Below, in pieces: positions 26,003 to 34,780 of a stretch of DNA of 35,724 nucleotides. The stretch's first letter is position 1; every line of letters begins with the position of its first letter. A program made the translations under genes and the position numbers. Origin of the DNA: Candidatus Levyibacteriota bacterium (GTDB taxonomy: Bacteria; Patescibacteriota; Microgenomatia; Levybacterales; UBA12049); assembly GCA_029260905.1 (NCBI GenBank), contig JAJDCH010000015.1, positions 1-35,724 of the forward strand. Direction: 5' to 3'. The notes under the pieces were generated by a model that ran no database searches, was not told where the DNA came from, and was given only the letters and a program-made list of their open reading frames with translations.

Positions 26003-26800
26003 ATGGCAGAAAAAGAATTACTAGTAGTAGATCATCAGACAAAATCAGGCTTGCATGTGGCGAGAAAGCCATTATCTATTGTAAAGATTGGTGGCAGTGA
26101 AGTTGATAGAGCTTCAGATGCCATAGCAGGGGTTTATGAAGAAGGCCATCATGATCTTGTAATTGTGCATGGTGCAGGTGGTCAGATAAGCGATAGAATG
26201 CGCAAAAAACAGCTAGAACCCAGATTTGATGACGAAGGAAACAGGGTTAGTGATTCAGCCACAAGGGACGTTGTAATAAAGGTTCTTGATGAGGTAAATG
26301 AAGGTTTTGCAAATGCTTTAACAAAGAATGGAGTTCCTGTTATCGAGTATCACTCAAAAGCAGGTCTAATTCAAGGAGAAGCGGTTAGTCCAGAAAATTT
26401 GGTAGCAAGAACAGGCTCGTTAAGAGTAGATGGTTTACGTTTGGAATCAGATCTTTATGAGGAGGGTAATTGGCCTGTGATAGCACCTCTTGCTGCAAGC
26501 GTAAGAAATGGAGCATTAAATGTTAATGCAGACACGGCAGCAGTTGCTGTTGCTCAGGCAATGGGGGGAAAGGATGGAGGCGCGAATATTATTTTTATTA
26601 CAGGAACTGGTGGAGTGTTGTCGGGTGGTAATACTTTGAAAAAATTGTCAGGTGTTCAGTTAGGATCAATAGAAATAACAGGAGGAATGAGGAGGAAAGC
26701 AGCTGAAGCAGTTAGGGCAGGTGGTGCAACAATTGTTGATCTTTCAAATTTATCTAATGCTCTAAATGGTGCGAGAGTGGGTACTCGCGTTAGCGCATGA
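26003..26800 (+). CDS. Amino-acid kinase family protein, acetylglutamate-kinase-like
   Basis: 265 aa; LSIVKIGGSE, LVIVHGAGGQIS, NRVSDSATRDVVIKVL, LNVNADTAAVAVAQAMGG, FITGTGGVL, ITGGMRRKAAEAVRAGG. Confidence 0.82.
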   Translation: MAEKELLVVDHQTKSGLHVARKPLSIVKIGGSEVDRASDAIAGVYEEGHHDLVIVHGAGGQISDRMRKKQLEPRFDDEGNRVSDSATRDVVIKVLDEVNEGFANALTKNGVPVIEYHSKAGLIQGEAVSPENLVARTGSLRVDGLRLESDLYEEGNWPVIAPLAASVRNGALNVNADTAAVAVAQAMGGKDGGANIIFITGTGGVLSGGNTLKKLSGVQLGSIEITGGMRRKAAEAVRAGGATIVDLSNLSNALNGARVGTRVSA

Positions 26801-26959
26801 TAAGAAAAGCTCGCAATACTCCAGATGATATTACTGCTGTTTTTTGAGAAAATGGGATTTTCCAAATGTCTGAATGGACAATGGGCGATGTACAAAAACC
26901 CGTAGCTAAAACTTTTCCCCGTGCAGATAGTTTGATGTTTTATGTTATAAATAATAGAT

Positions 26960-27580
26960 ATGGTAGAAGGAGAAGGAGGGGAACCACAGATTCCAGAAGA
27001 AGTATTAACAGCAGGGTATTGGGATGGACATGGACCGGATGATGATTGTGATCCAGATGAAAACGTAAAAATAGACCTCCCGCGAAGCGGTAGACATGAT
27101 TTCGCTCCACCTAGAACTTCAAAATTTGCAAATCAGATACTTCAGGAGTTTTTGGCGGTTGATGATAGATCGGTTCATGTAAGAGTTGCAAGTGGGGAGA
27201 TGTTTGAGGCGGAAAACTATCCACCGGGAACTGTGATCGGTTTTGATAGAGAGTCATTATCTAGTGCTGGATATAGAACAGGAAGAAGACTGGGGGTTGT
27301 TTGTGTAGGTAAAAATTCGAGAGAAAGATTGGTTTTAAGTGAATACGAAGCAAAGACAACAAAAAGAATGTTGATTGGGCAAACGCCAATGCCACCTGGC
27401 TACAAAGATCCATCTTATCGCTTCCCGGTTGGGGGAGTTATACATATTCCGCCAAACTATATGAGCAGAGTAACTAATTTGGATGTGTATCAAATGGGCA
27501 AAGGCGTTCCTGAAAAACCTAAGAAATTAAGGCTTCCTCATGGTTTTAGAAGATCACAACCAGGTGGGGCAGGAGCGTAG
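26960..27580 (+). CDS. Hypothetical protein
   Basis: 206-aa ORF between clear genes; acidic N-terminus and basic C-terminus; no family recognised. Confidence 0.6.
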   Translation: MVEGEGGEPQIPEEVLTAGYWDGHGPDDDCDPDENVKIDLPRSGRHDFAPPRTSKFANQILQEFLAVDDRSVHVRVASGEMFEAENYPPGTVIGFDRESLSSAGYRTGRRLGVVCVGKNSRERLVLSEYEAKTTKRMLIGQTPMPPGYKDPSYRFPVGGVIHIPPNYMSRVTNLDVYQMGKGVPEKPKKLRLPHGFRRSQPGGAGA

Positions 27581-27591
27581 GTTGTGCATTT

Positions 27592-29379
27592 CTACAGTTT
27601 CTGCTCGTGCCACATGCGCGCAAAGCTTCCATTCTTTTTTAGCAACTCATCAAACGTGCCTAGTTCTTTGACCTTTCCTCCCTCCAGAACGACTATTTTA
27701 TCCATTTCTTTAATCGTTGAGAGCCTGTGAGCAATGACAATTGTCGTAAATTTATGGATATTTTCATGGATTGCTATCTGGATTTGTTTCTCTGAGTATG
27801 CATCCAGATGTGATGTTGCCTCATCAAGAAAGAGAATATCCGGCTCTCTGAAAAGCGCTCTTGCTATGCCAAGTCTTTGCCTCTGACCGCCTGATAATTT
27901 AATTCCTTTTTCACCGACTAAGGTTTCAATCCCCTCAGGCAAATCGGCAACAACATCTGTGAGATGGCTCATTCTTATAACTTCTGTGAGTTTGTCTTGT
28001 GGCTTTTCTTCGACTCCTGCCGCGTCAGACGTAGCTTGGGCGATTGTGATATTCTCTCTGAGTGACATATTGAAAAGTTCAGTATCCTGAAGAACGACTG
28101 AAATGTTTTGGATATATGATTCCCTTTTTATATTTTTAAGAACTTTATCATCAAGCAAAATCTCACCCAAATAGTCCTCATAAAGATCAAGAAGTAGCTT
28201 GAAAAGAGTTGATTTACCCGCGCCAGACAGGCCGACAATTCCTATACTCTCACCACGTTTTATATTCAGACTGATATTATCAAGAACTTTTTTTTTCTTA
28301 TAATTAAAGCTCAGATTTTTGATCTTTAGTGTTTTCCAGTTTTTAGGATAGAGAATTTGTGATGTTTGCTTTTCTTCGTTTTCTATAACGGGTTTTATCT
28401 GTAGAATTTGCATCGCGCGTGAAACCCAGATTTTGGCAATAACTATTTGTTGTCCGACACTTATCAGCTCATCTGTTGATTCCCCAACTCTATTAAAAAG
28501 ACCAAGAAATAAGATCAAAAAGCTTATTTCATATCTTCCCTGGAAAACACCCCAGACGATAAGTGAGGCCATTAGAAACTCGAAAAAGTGAAAATATGAT
28601 TCCAGAAAACCACCTTGTCTTCTGAAAAGAAAAATTCTTTTTTTTATCTCCTCAATCAGGATGTTTGATTTATCAGATACGGTTTTGTTGATTTTATTGC
28701 TGATTGAAAGTGATTTGATTGTCTGAATATTGTTAAGAGATTCAAATGTGATGCCTCCCAAATCTTCAAATCGCTCGTTTACAATCTGTTCTTGCTTGAC
28801 AGCTCTTTTAAGCAGAATTGTACCGATTGTAAAATACGAAATTATGAAAAAAACGATTGCAAGACCCAAGGCTTTTTCAAGTGTAAAAAAGATAAATAAA
28901 ACACCAACAGTATTGACAAGAACTGATATAAGAACCTCAAAAACTCTTCTGATGATCTCGTTTACACCGTCGCGTCCGCGTTCAATCCGTTTCATTTTAT
29001 TACCACTGTTTTCAATTTCCTGCCAGGCAAGATCAAGCCGCAGGATGTGTTTGAGCGTTTTTTTGTAAATATCAAGACCGGCCTGCTCTGCAACCTGAAA
29101 ACCAAAATATTTTCCTCCGTCTTGTCCGATCCCAACGTAAACACTGGCAATTCCCCAGATGGTCAGAATTGTTATGATTTGGGGAAGTGCTTGTTCGGGT
29201 GGTAGGTTCTTGCTGAGAACCAAAACTAGTTGGGAGATAGCAAATGGAGGATAGAGATGCGCGATGTCAGATGAAAACCGCAAGATAAAACCAAGCCAAA
29301 ACTTCTTTTGGTAGGGCCTAACAAATATTGATATGTCTTTTAAAAATCTTAAAAAAGGATAATTAATTTCTTTTTCCAT
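27592..29379 (-). CDS. ABC exporter (TM + ATPase fused)
   Basis: 595 aa; six-TM N-terminal region; Walker A GLSGAGKST; LSGGQRQRLGIARAL; Walker B ILFLDEATSHLD. Confidence 0.95.
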   Translation of the reverse strand: MEKEINYPFLRFLKDISIFVRPYQKKFWLGFILRFSSDIAHLYPPFAISQLVLVLSKNLPPEQALPQIITILTIWGIASVYVGIGQDGGKYFGFQVAEQAGLDIYKKTLKHILRLDLAWQEIENSGNKMKRIERGRDGVNEIIRRVFEVLISVLVNTVGVLFIFFTLEKALGLAIVFFIISYFTIGTILLKRAVKQEQIVNERFEDLGGITFESLNNIQTIKSLSISNKINKTVSDKSNILIEEIKKRIFLFRRQGGFLESYFHFFEFLMASLIVWGVFQGRYEISFLILFLGLFNRVGESTDELISVGQQIVIAKIWVSRAMQILQIKPVIENEEKQTSQILYPKNWKTLKIKNLSFNYKKKKVLDNISLNIKRGESIGIVGLSGAGKSTLFKLLLDLYEDYLGEILLDDKVLKNIKRESYIQNISVVLQDTELFNMSLRENITIAQATSDAAGVEEKPQDKLTEVIRMSHLTDVVADLPEGIETLVGEKGIKLSGGQRQRLGIARALFREPDILFLDEATSHLDAYSEKQIQIAIHENIHKFTTIVIAHRLSTIKEMDKIVVLEGGKVKELGTFDELLKKNGSFARMWHEQKL

Positions 29380-29477
29380 GACTTCATTATAGCTGAGAGA
29401 AGTTTAATATATAAATATAGATTTACGATATGCCAGTAAGGTATTAACCTCGAATTAGTGATATAATTGGATTTGTT

Positions 29478-31289
29478 ATGAGTATTAAGCAACAGATAAA
29501 AGATCAATTAAGTTCTGTTTTGAAGGATCTTGGGATTGAGGGCGTGGAGCCGGGGGTGGAGTATCCGGGGGAGCGCTCGCATGGAGACTACTCAAGTAAT
29601 GTGGCGATGGTGGCGTTTGCAAAAAAGCAAAAAGCAACAAGTGATAAGCAACAGGAGATAAGTGTGAAGGGTGCAGAGATAGAGAATCCGCGGGATTTGG
29701 CGGAGGAGATTGAGAAGAAATTAGGAATTAGGAATAAGGAATTAGGGCTTTTTGAAAAGGTGGAAGTGGCAGGGCCTGGATTTCTTAATTTTACGATAGC
29801 AAATGATATATTGCTTGATAGTTTGAATAAGTTTGATAGTGGCAAAAAAGCACTGGCGGGTAAAAAGATAATGGTGGAGTTTACTGATCCCAATCCTTTT
29901 AAGGAATTTCATATCGGTCATCTTTATAGCAATATAATCGGTGAGTCTATTTCACGTCTTCTGGAATCACAGGGAGCTGAGGTTTGGCGGGTAAATTATC
30001 AGGGAGATGTAGGAATGCACGTGGCAAAAGCACTTTTTGGACTATTCCAAAAACTGAAAACTGAGAACCTAGAACTGAAAAAAATTGATGAATTAAGCTT
30101 GGATGAAAAAGTTAAGATACTTGGCAAGGCGTATGCCTATGGGGCGAGGGCGTATGAAGATGATGAAAAGGCCAGGAGAGAAATTAATGAGATAAATAAA
30201 AAAGTTTACGATAAAGATCCTGAAGTGATGGAGATATATGAAAAAGGGAGGAAGTGGTCTCTTGAATACTTTGAAGAAATTTATAAAAGGCTTGGAACTG
30301 AGTTCAAGCAATATTATTTTGAGTCAGAAGTGGGTCTATATGGATCAAAGTATGTCAAGGATAACTTGGGAAAGGTTTTCACAGAGAGTAAGGGGGCGAT
30401 TGTTTTTGAGGGTGAAAAGTACGGACTTCACACCAGAGTCTTCATAAATTCACAAGGACTTCCAACGTATGAGGCAAAAGAGCTGGGACTAGCGCCGACT
30501 AAGTATAAAGACTTTAAGTATGATACTTCTATAATCGTTACCGGAAATGAAATAGTTGAATACTTCAAGGTGCTGCTAAAAGCTTTATCTCTTATAAATC
30601 CTGATCTGGCGGATAAGACAAAACATTTGCCGCATGGAATGGTGAGGCTGCCTGGTGGAAAGATGAGTAGTAGAGCTGGCATAAATAGAGAGCTGACAGG
30701 AATGTTTTTTATCTCAGACGCAAAGCATGAAATTGGAACGAAAAAAATGAACCTGAAACCAGAAGAAATTAATTCTGACTCAAAATGGTCAATTGCAGAA
30801 GAAGTAGGAATGGGAGCGGTTAAGTATGCATTTCTTAAAAGCAACATAGGGTCTGATATTGTTTTTAATCTTGAAGAATCGATTAGTTTTGAGGGCAACT
30901 CAGGTCCGTATATACAGTATGCGTATGTAAGAACACAAAGTGTGCTAGAAAGGGGAAAGCGTGAAGGGGAAAGCGTGAAGACGGAAGAAAAAAACTTTAC
31001 CCTTAACGCTTCACCCTTAACGCTTGAGAAGGAGGAGCGGGAGCTATTACTGCTGCTCTCAAGATTTGAAGAGGTGGTGGCTGAGGCAGCAGAAAGGTAT
31101 GCGCCAAATGTTGTAGCTACATATCTTTTTGAACTTGCGCAGAGCTTTAATCTTTTTTATCAGAAAATGCCGATTCTTAAGGCTGAAGGAGATGTAAAAG
31201 ATTTGCGTTTATTCCTGACTGAAAAAACAGGCAAAGTGCTTAAAAAAGGTTTATATCTCCTTGGCATCAAAGCACCTGAGAGGATGTAG
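29478..31289 (+). CDS. argS: Arginyl-tRNA synthetase
   Basis: 603 aa; VEFTDPNPFKEFHIGHLYSNIIGESISRLLESQGAEVWRVNYQGDVGMH; LPHGMVRLPGGKMSSRAG. Confidence 0.96.
   Translation: MSIKQQIKDQLSSVLKDLGIEGVEPGVEYPGERSHGDYSSNVAMVAFAKKQKATSDKQQEISVKGAEIENPRDLAEEIEKKLGIRNKELGLFEKVEVAGPGFLNFTIANDILLDSLNKFDSGKKALAGKKIMVEFTDPNPFKEFHIGHLYSNIIGESISRLLESQGAEVWRVNYQGDVGMHVAKALFGLFQKLKTENLELKKIDELSLDEKVKILGKAYAYGARAYEDDEKARREINEINKKVYDKDPEVMEIYEKGRKWSLEYFEEIYKRLGTEFKQYYFESEVGLYGSKYVKDNLGKVFTESKGAIVFEGEKYGLHTRVFINSQGLPTYEAKELGLAPTKYKDFKYDTSIIVTGNEIVEYFKVLLKALSLINPDLADKTKHLPHGMVRLPGGKMSSRAGINRELTGMFFISDAKHEIGTKKMNLKPEEINSDSKWSIAEEVGMGAVKYAFLKSNIGSDIVFNLEESISFEGNSGPYIQYAYVRTQSVLERGKREGESVKTEEKNFTLNASPLTLEKEERELLLLLSRFEEVVAEAAERYAPNVVATYLFELAQSFNLFYQKMPILKAEGDVKDLRLFLTEKTGKVLKKGLYLLGIKAPERM
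29620..29655 (+). repeat. Heptanucleotide-like tract inside argS
   Basis: CAAAAAAGCAAAAAGCAACAAGTGATAAGCAACAGG; same flavour as the leuS tract (AAAAAGC)n and the 9732-9762 tract. Confidence 0.7.
29718..29748 (+). repeat. Heptanucleotide tract (AATTAGG)n inside argS
   Basis: AATTAGG AATTAGG AATAAGG AATTAGG read directly; encodes KKLGIRNKELGLF. Confidence 0.85.
30951..31028 (+). repeat. Pair of 14-nt (2x7) repeats in inverted orientation inside argS
   Basis: GGGGAAAGCGTGAAGGGGAAAGCGTGAAG followed by CCCTTAACGCTTCACCCTTAACGCTT; the two arrays are imperfect reverse complements. Confidence 0.8.
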
Positions 31290-31290
31290 G

Positions 31291-31638
31291 TTATTTAGGA
31301 CCCAATATTGTTATTTCTTGACCTGGATACACTATTGCCCCTTTTGGCAATTTACCAATCGTACAATCAGTATAAGGACGAGGGTCTTGGTCTTCCATAC
31401 CTCTTCCTTTTAAGTTTCTTCTTACAAGACTCTCAACTCCTAATTGTGGTCCTAAAACAGTTCCTGATTCTGTAATTGGTACATTTTCTGTTCCCACAAC
31501 ATTACAGGTATCGTTTCTGATTGTTGAATAACTAAGCGCTCCAATAGCAACCAAGCTAACTGCAATAGTGAGTGTTTTTTTTTGCTTTTTCCCAACATGG
31601 TGGTCAGGGTTTGAATTAGCCTCTTTCGCAGATCCCAT
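31291..31638 (-). CDS. Hypothetical single-TM protein
   Basis: 115 aa; TM LTIAVSLVAIGALSYS; C-terminal KLPKGAIVYPGQEITILGPK. Confidence 0.55.
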   Translation of the reverse strand: MGSAKEANSNPDHHVGKKQKKTLTIAVSLVAIGALSYSTIRNDTCNVVGTENVPITESGTVLGPQLGVESLVRRNLKGRGMEDQDPRPYTDCTIGKLPKGAIVYPGQEITILGPK

Positions 31639-31947
31639 AACAGCCCCATAGTATAGGATTTTAGATGATTTGTCAAGTATTAAAATTGATTATTTTAGCC
31701 TCAATTTTTAGTTATTTGGCACTAAGAGCATTTCTATATTAGAAATATTGAATTTTGTGTTTTCTGTTCTTTGACATGGTCATATCTTCGCATTCGCCTT
31801 CAGGTACTATTTACTTGGGTATCGCGTGTCTTTGCGATAAATATTTTGCTTGACAAGCATTGCTCTAATTTGATGTACTATAAAGGTAGAGTAGTTTAAA
31901 ATAACTATAAATAAGAGGTACAAAGGATATCAAATTTTGATTTACGC

Positions 31948-33447
31948 ATGAAAATAGTACAATTTAAAGATCTTTCTTCAAGAGCCAAGCTATCAGTAGT
32001 TGGTGTTTTTTTTCTTTCATTTGGTTTGTTCTTGGCTGTTATTGTAGCCCAATCGGTACAAGATGGAAGAACCCGAGCAGCAACTGGTGGATCAATCGGA
32101 GGTGGAGTGGTTGGTTCTGGAGGTTCTGGATCTGGGACTGCGGGATCAGCAGGATCAAGTAGTTCAGGAACAGGAGGTGGCGCAGCAGGCTCTGCTGGTT
32201 CAAGCGGATCAGGTTCTGGATCTGGGACTGCGGGATCAGCAGGATCTGGTAGTGCAGGCTCTTCAGGCGCGGGAAGTTCAGGCTCAAGCAGTAGTGGTAC
32301 GGGTGGCGTTCCTGGTTCTGCTGGTTCAAGCGGATCAGGTTCTGGATCTGGGACTGGGACTGGTTCTGGTACAGGATCTGGATCTGGAACTGGTTCTAGT
32401 ACAGGCACCCCCGTTACGATTCCAACAGTTCCAGCAGAATGCAGATTTGTAAGCAGTACAGCTACTGATGTTGAAGGTGGTGGGAAAGCTGTTGAGGCAT
32501 ATAAAGACCACAACAAGTGGACTGCAACCATTGCAGATGCGACCTGGATTTGGAGTTCTGAATTTGTACAAAATCCAGCAGCTGGTGAGAAAAAGGTTTT
32601 CACTCAGAAATTCACTGCTAATGGAATCAAAAAAATTTATGTTGAGATAGCAGCAGATAATATTTACAATTTGTTGTTGAACGGAAAGCAGTTTGGATCA
32701 GATTCAGCAGGCGATAGTTATTTAAAGCAAAAACAAAAGATTTATGTAATAGACAAGGAATTTGTAAATGGAGAAAACGCCATTAATTTTGAGATAACAA
32801 ATTCTTCAATTCCTGGTGGGACTCCTGTAAATAATCCTGCAGGACTTTTATATAAAATAACAATCGAAGCTGATAGTTGTAATGGTTCTGGAACTGGCAC
32901 AAATCAATATACACAGTTATCGTTTGATGTTTTTCTTCATGGAATTGGAAAAGGAGGAGATAGTGTAAATCCTAATGGTGGAGGAAATCAGGATCCTTAT
33001 TATAGACAAAGAACCTTGACTGTTCAGGTTCTAAGCGGAAGCAAGCAGGTTGTCGTAGAGAAGGCAATAAGAATTACTTATGATCCTACATCGGGAAGTT
33101 TTAAGGGTACTGTAAATTTTGAAAATCTTCCAACAGGTACATATCTTGTGAGCGTAAAGGCTGACAGGTATATCAGTAATCAGGTGGGAGGTATTATAAA
33201 TATAAAATCAGGTGAGACTCATGTTTTGCCAGCTGTTTCGCTTGTTGTGGGAGATATAAATGGAGATAATAAGTTAAACATACTTGATTATAATCTTTTG
33301 ATGGGATGTTATCAGGATCTTAATTCAACGCCTGTAAGTTGCGCAAGTGATGATAAAATCCTTTCTGATCTTGACGATGATACTTATGTCAATCAAACAG
33401 ATTACAATCTTTTCCTCAGAGAACTTTCCAGTCAGCAGGGAATATAG
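31948..33447 (+). CDS. Surface protein: TM anchor + Gly/Ser-rich linker + beta domains + C-terminal dockerin-like module
   Basis: 499 aa; N-terminal TM SVVGVFFLSFGLFLAVIVAQS; about 100-aa GS-rich region; C-terminal VVGDINGDNKLNILDYNLLMGCYQD...ILSDLDDDTYVNQTDYNLFLREL (two dockerin-type calcium-binding repeats). Confidence 0.88.
   Translation: MKIVQFKDLSSRAKLSVVGVFFLSFGLFLAVIVAQSVQDGRTRAATGGSIGGGVVGSGGSGSGTAGSAGSSSSGTGGGAAGSAGSSGSGSGSGTAGSAGSGSAGSSGAGSSGSSSSGTGGVPGSAGSSGSGSGSGTGTGSGTGSGSGTGSSTGTPVTIPTVPAECRFVSSTATDVEGGGKAVEAYKDHNKWTATIADATWIWSSEFVQNPAAGEKKVFTQKFTANGIKKIYVEIAADNIYNLLLNGKQFGSDSAGDSYLKQKQKIYVIDKEFVNGENAINFEITNSSIPGGTPVNNPAGLLYKITIEADSCNGSGTGTNQYTQLSFDVFLHGIGKGGDSVNPNGGGNQDPYYRQRTLTVQVLSGSKQVVVEKAIRITYDPTSGSFKGTVNFENLPTGTYLVSVKADRYISNQVGGIINIKSGETHVLPAVSLVVGDINGDNKLNILDYNLLMGCYQDLNSTPVSCASDDKILSDLDDDTYVNQTDYNLFLRELSSQQGI
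32100..32410 (+). repeat. DNA-level direct repeats encoding the Gly/Ser linker
   Basis: GGTTCTGGATCTGGGACTGCGGGATCAGCAGGATC occurs twice; GGTTCTGCTGGTTCAAGCGGATCAGGTTCTGGATCTGGGACT occurs twice. Confidence 0.85.
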
Positions 33448-33467
33448 CCAGCTTGCAGCTTTCTTGA

Positions 33468-33496
33468 TTGTAAGCACGGCTTAAAGATGCTAGAAT
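33468..33496 (+). promoter_or_regulatory. Promoter TTGTAA-17-TAGAAT
   Basis: -10 at 33491-33496; the ATG at 33506 is 9 nt downstream. Confidence 0.5.
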
Positions 33497-33505
33497 ATAA
33501 CTCTT

Positions 33506-34780
33506 ATGACGTTTGATAAAAAAGTTCTCCCAAATGGTTTACGAGCTCTTACTATCCCGATGCCCTCTCTTGAATCAGCAACTGTCTTGGTTCTAGTATC
33601 AGCAGGTTCTCGTTTCGAGACTAAAGAAAATAGCGGGATTTCTCATTTTCTTGAGCATATGGCTTTTAAGGGAACTGAGAAAAGGCCTAGCGCTATGGAT
33701 ATCTCAAGTCTTATTGATGGGATGGGAGGCGAGTTCAATGCTTTCACTGGTAAAGAAACAACAGGTTATTACATCAAATCTGCAAACACCAGAATAGCTA
33801 CCTCATTTGATCTGCTTTCAGATATGTTGATGAATTCCAAGCTTGATCCTGTAGAAATAGATAAGGAGCGGGGAGTTATCACTGAAGAAATAAATATGTA
33901 TGAAGATTTGCCAATGCGAAAAATAGGGGATATTTATGAAAATTTGCTTTTTGGGGACACGCCAATGGGATGGGACATCGCAGGAAGTAAGGAAGTAATC
34001 ATGAAAATAACTCGTGAAAACTTCAGGGATTATATGAACAGTCTTTACAGCGCGCACAACATTACTGTTATCGCTGCAGGCGGGATTGAAACCGATTCAG
34101 CCATGGAGCAGATCGAGCAATATTTTGGATCAATGAAGCGCTTTGAGATAAAAAAAGCAGAGGGTGTATCAATAAATCAAGCAAAGCCTGAAATTCTTGT
34201 GAAACAAAAAAAGACAGAACAAATTCATATCGCGCTTGGTGTAAGAACTATCCCACTAGACTCTCCAAAGAAATACCCGCTTTCAGTTCTAGCTGCAATT
34301 CTGGGTGGCGGAATGTCGAGTAGGCTTTTTCATGAGGTAAGGGAAAAAAGAGGACTTGCTTATTATGTACGTACGAGCTCAGATGAATACAAAGATGCAG
34401 GAACTCTCGTAACAACTGCTGGTGTTGACCCCAAAAGGGTAGTTGATGCGATTGAGGTAATGATTATGGAGTATGGTAAAGTGGCAGGTGGCAAGATGAA
34501 TCTTGGTGATGAGGAATTGAGAAAAGCAAAAGAGTATCTTAAGGGACATCTTGTTCTTGAGCTTGAAGATAGCCGTTCGGTTGCAGGATTTTATGGACAT
34601 CAGGAACTTCTGGAGCCAGAAATTGAAAATCCAGATCAGATAATTGAAAAAATAGAAAAGGTAACAAAGGAAGAAATAGAGGCAGCAGGTCAGGAGTTTT
34701 TCAAAAATGAGGGACTTAATCTTGCTTTGATTGGTGATTTTGAGGATAGACAGAAGCTGGAAAGTTTATTAAAATTATAA
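33506..34780 (+). CDS. M16-family zinc metallopeptidase
   Basis: 424 aa; NSGISHFLEHMAFKGTEKR (HxxEH), GGEFNAFTGKETTGYY, ILGGGMSSRLFHEVREKRGLAYYV. Confidence 0.95.
   Translation: MTFDKKVLPNGLRALTIPMPSLESATVLVLVSAGSRFETKENSGISHFLEHMAFKGTEKRPSAMDISSLIDGMGGEFNAFTGKETTGYYIKSANTRIATSFDLLSDMLMNSKLDPVEIDKERGVITEEINMYEDLPMRKIGDIYENLLFGDTPMGWDIAGSKEVIMKITRENFRDYMNSLYSAHNITVIAAGGIETDSAMEQIEQYFGSMKRFEIKKAEGVSINQAKPEILVKQKKTEQIHIALGVRTIPLDSPKKYPLSVLAAILGGGMSSRLFHEVREKRGLAYYVRTSSDEYKDAGTLVTTAGVDPKRVVDAIEVMIMEYGKVAGGKMNLGDEELRKAKEYLKGHLVLELEDSRSVAGFYGHQELLEPEIENPDQIIEKIEKVTKEEIEAAGQEFFKNEGLNLALIGDFEDRQKLESLLKL

Noticed and set aside
31905-32603. 232-aa minus-strand Pro/Glu-rich ORF (PEPDPEP...)
   Set aside because: Antisense mirror of the Gly/Ser-rich linker of the dockerin protein on the + strand; typical artefact of repetitive GC-rich sequence.
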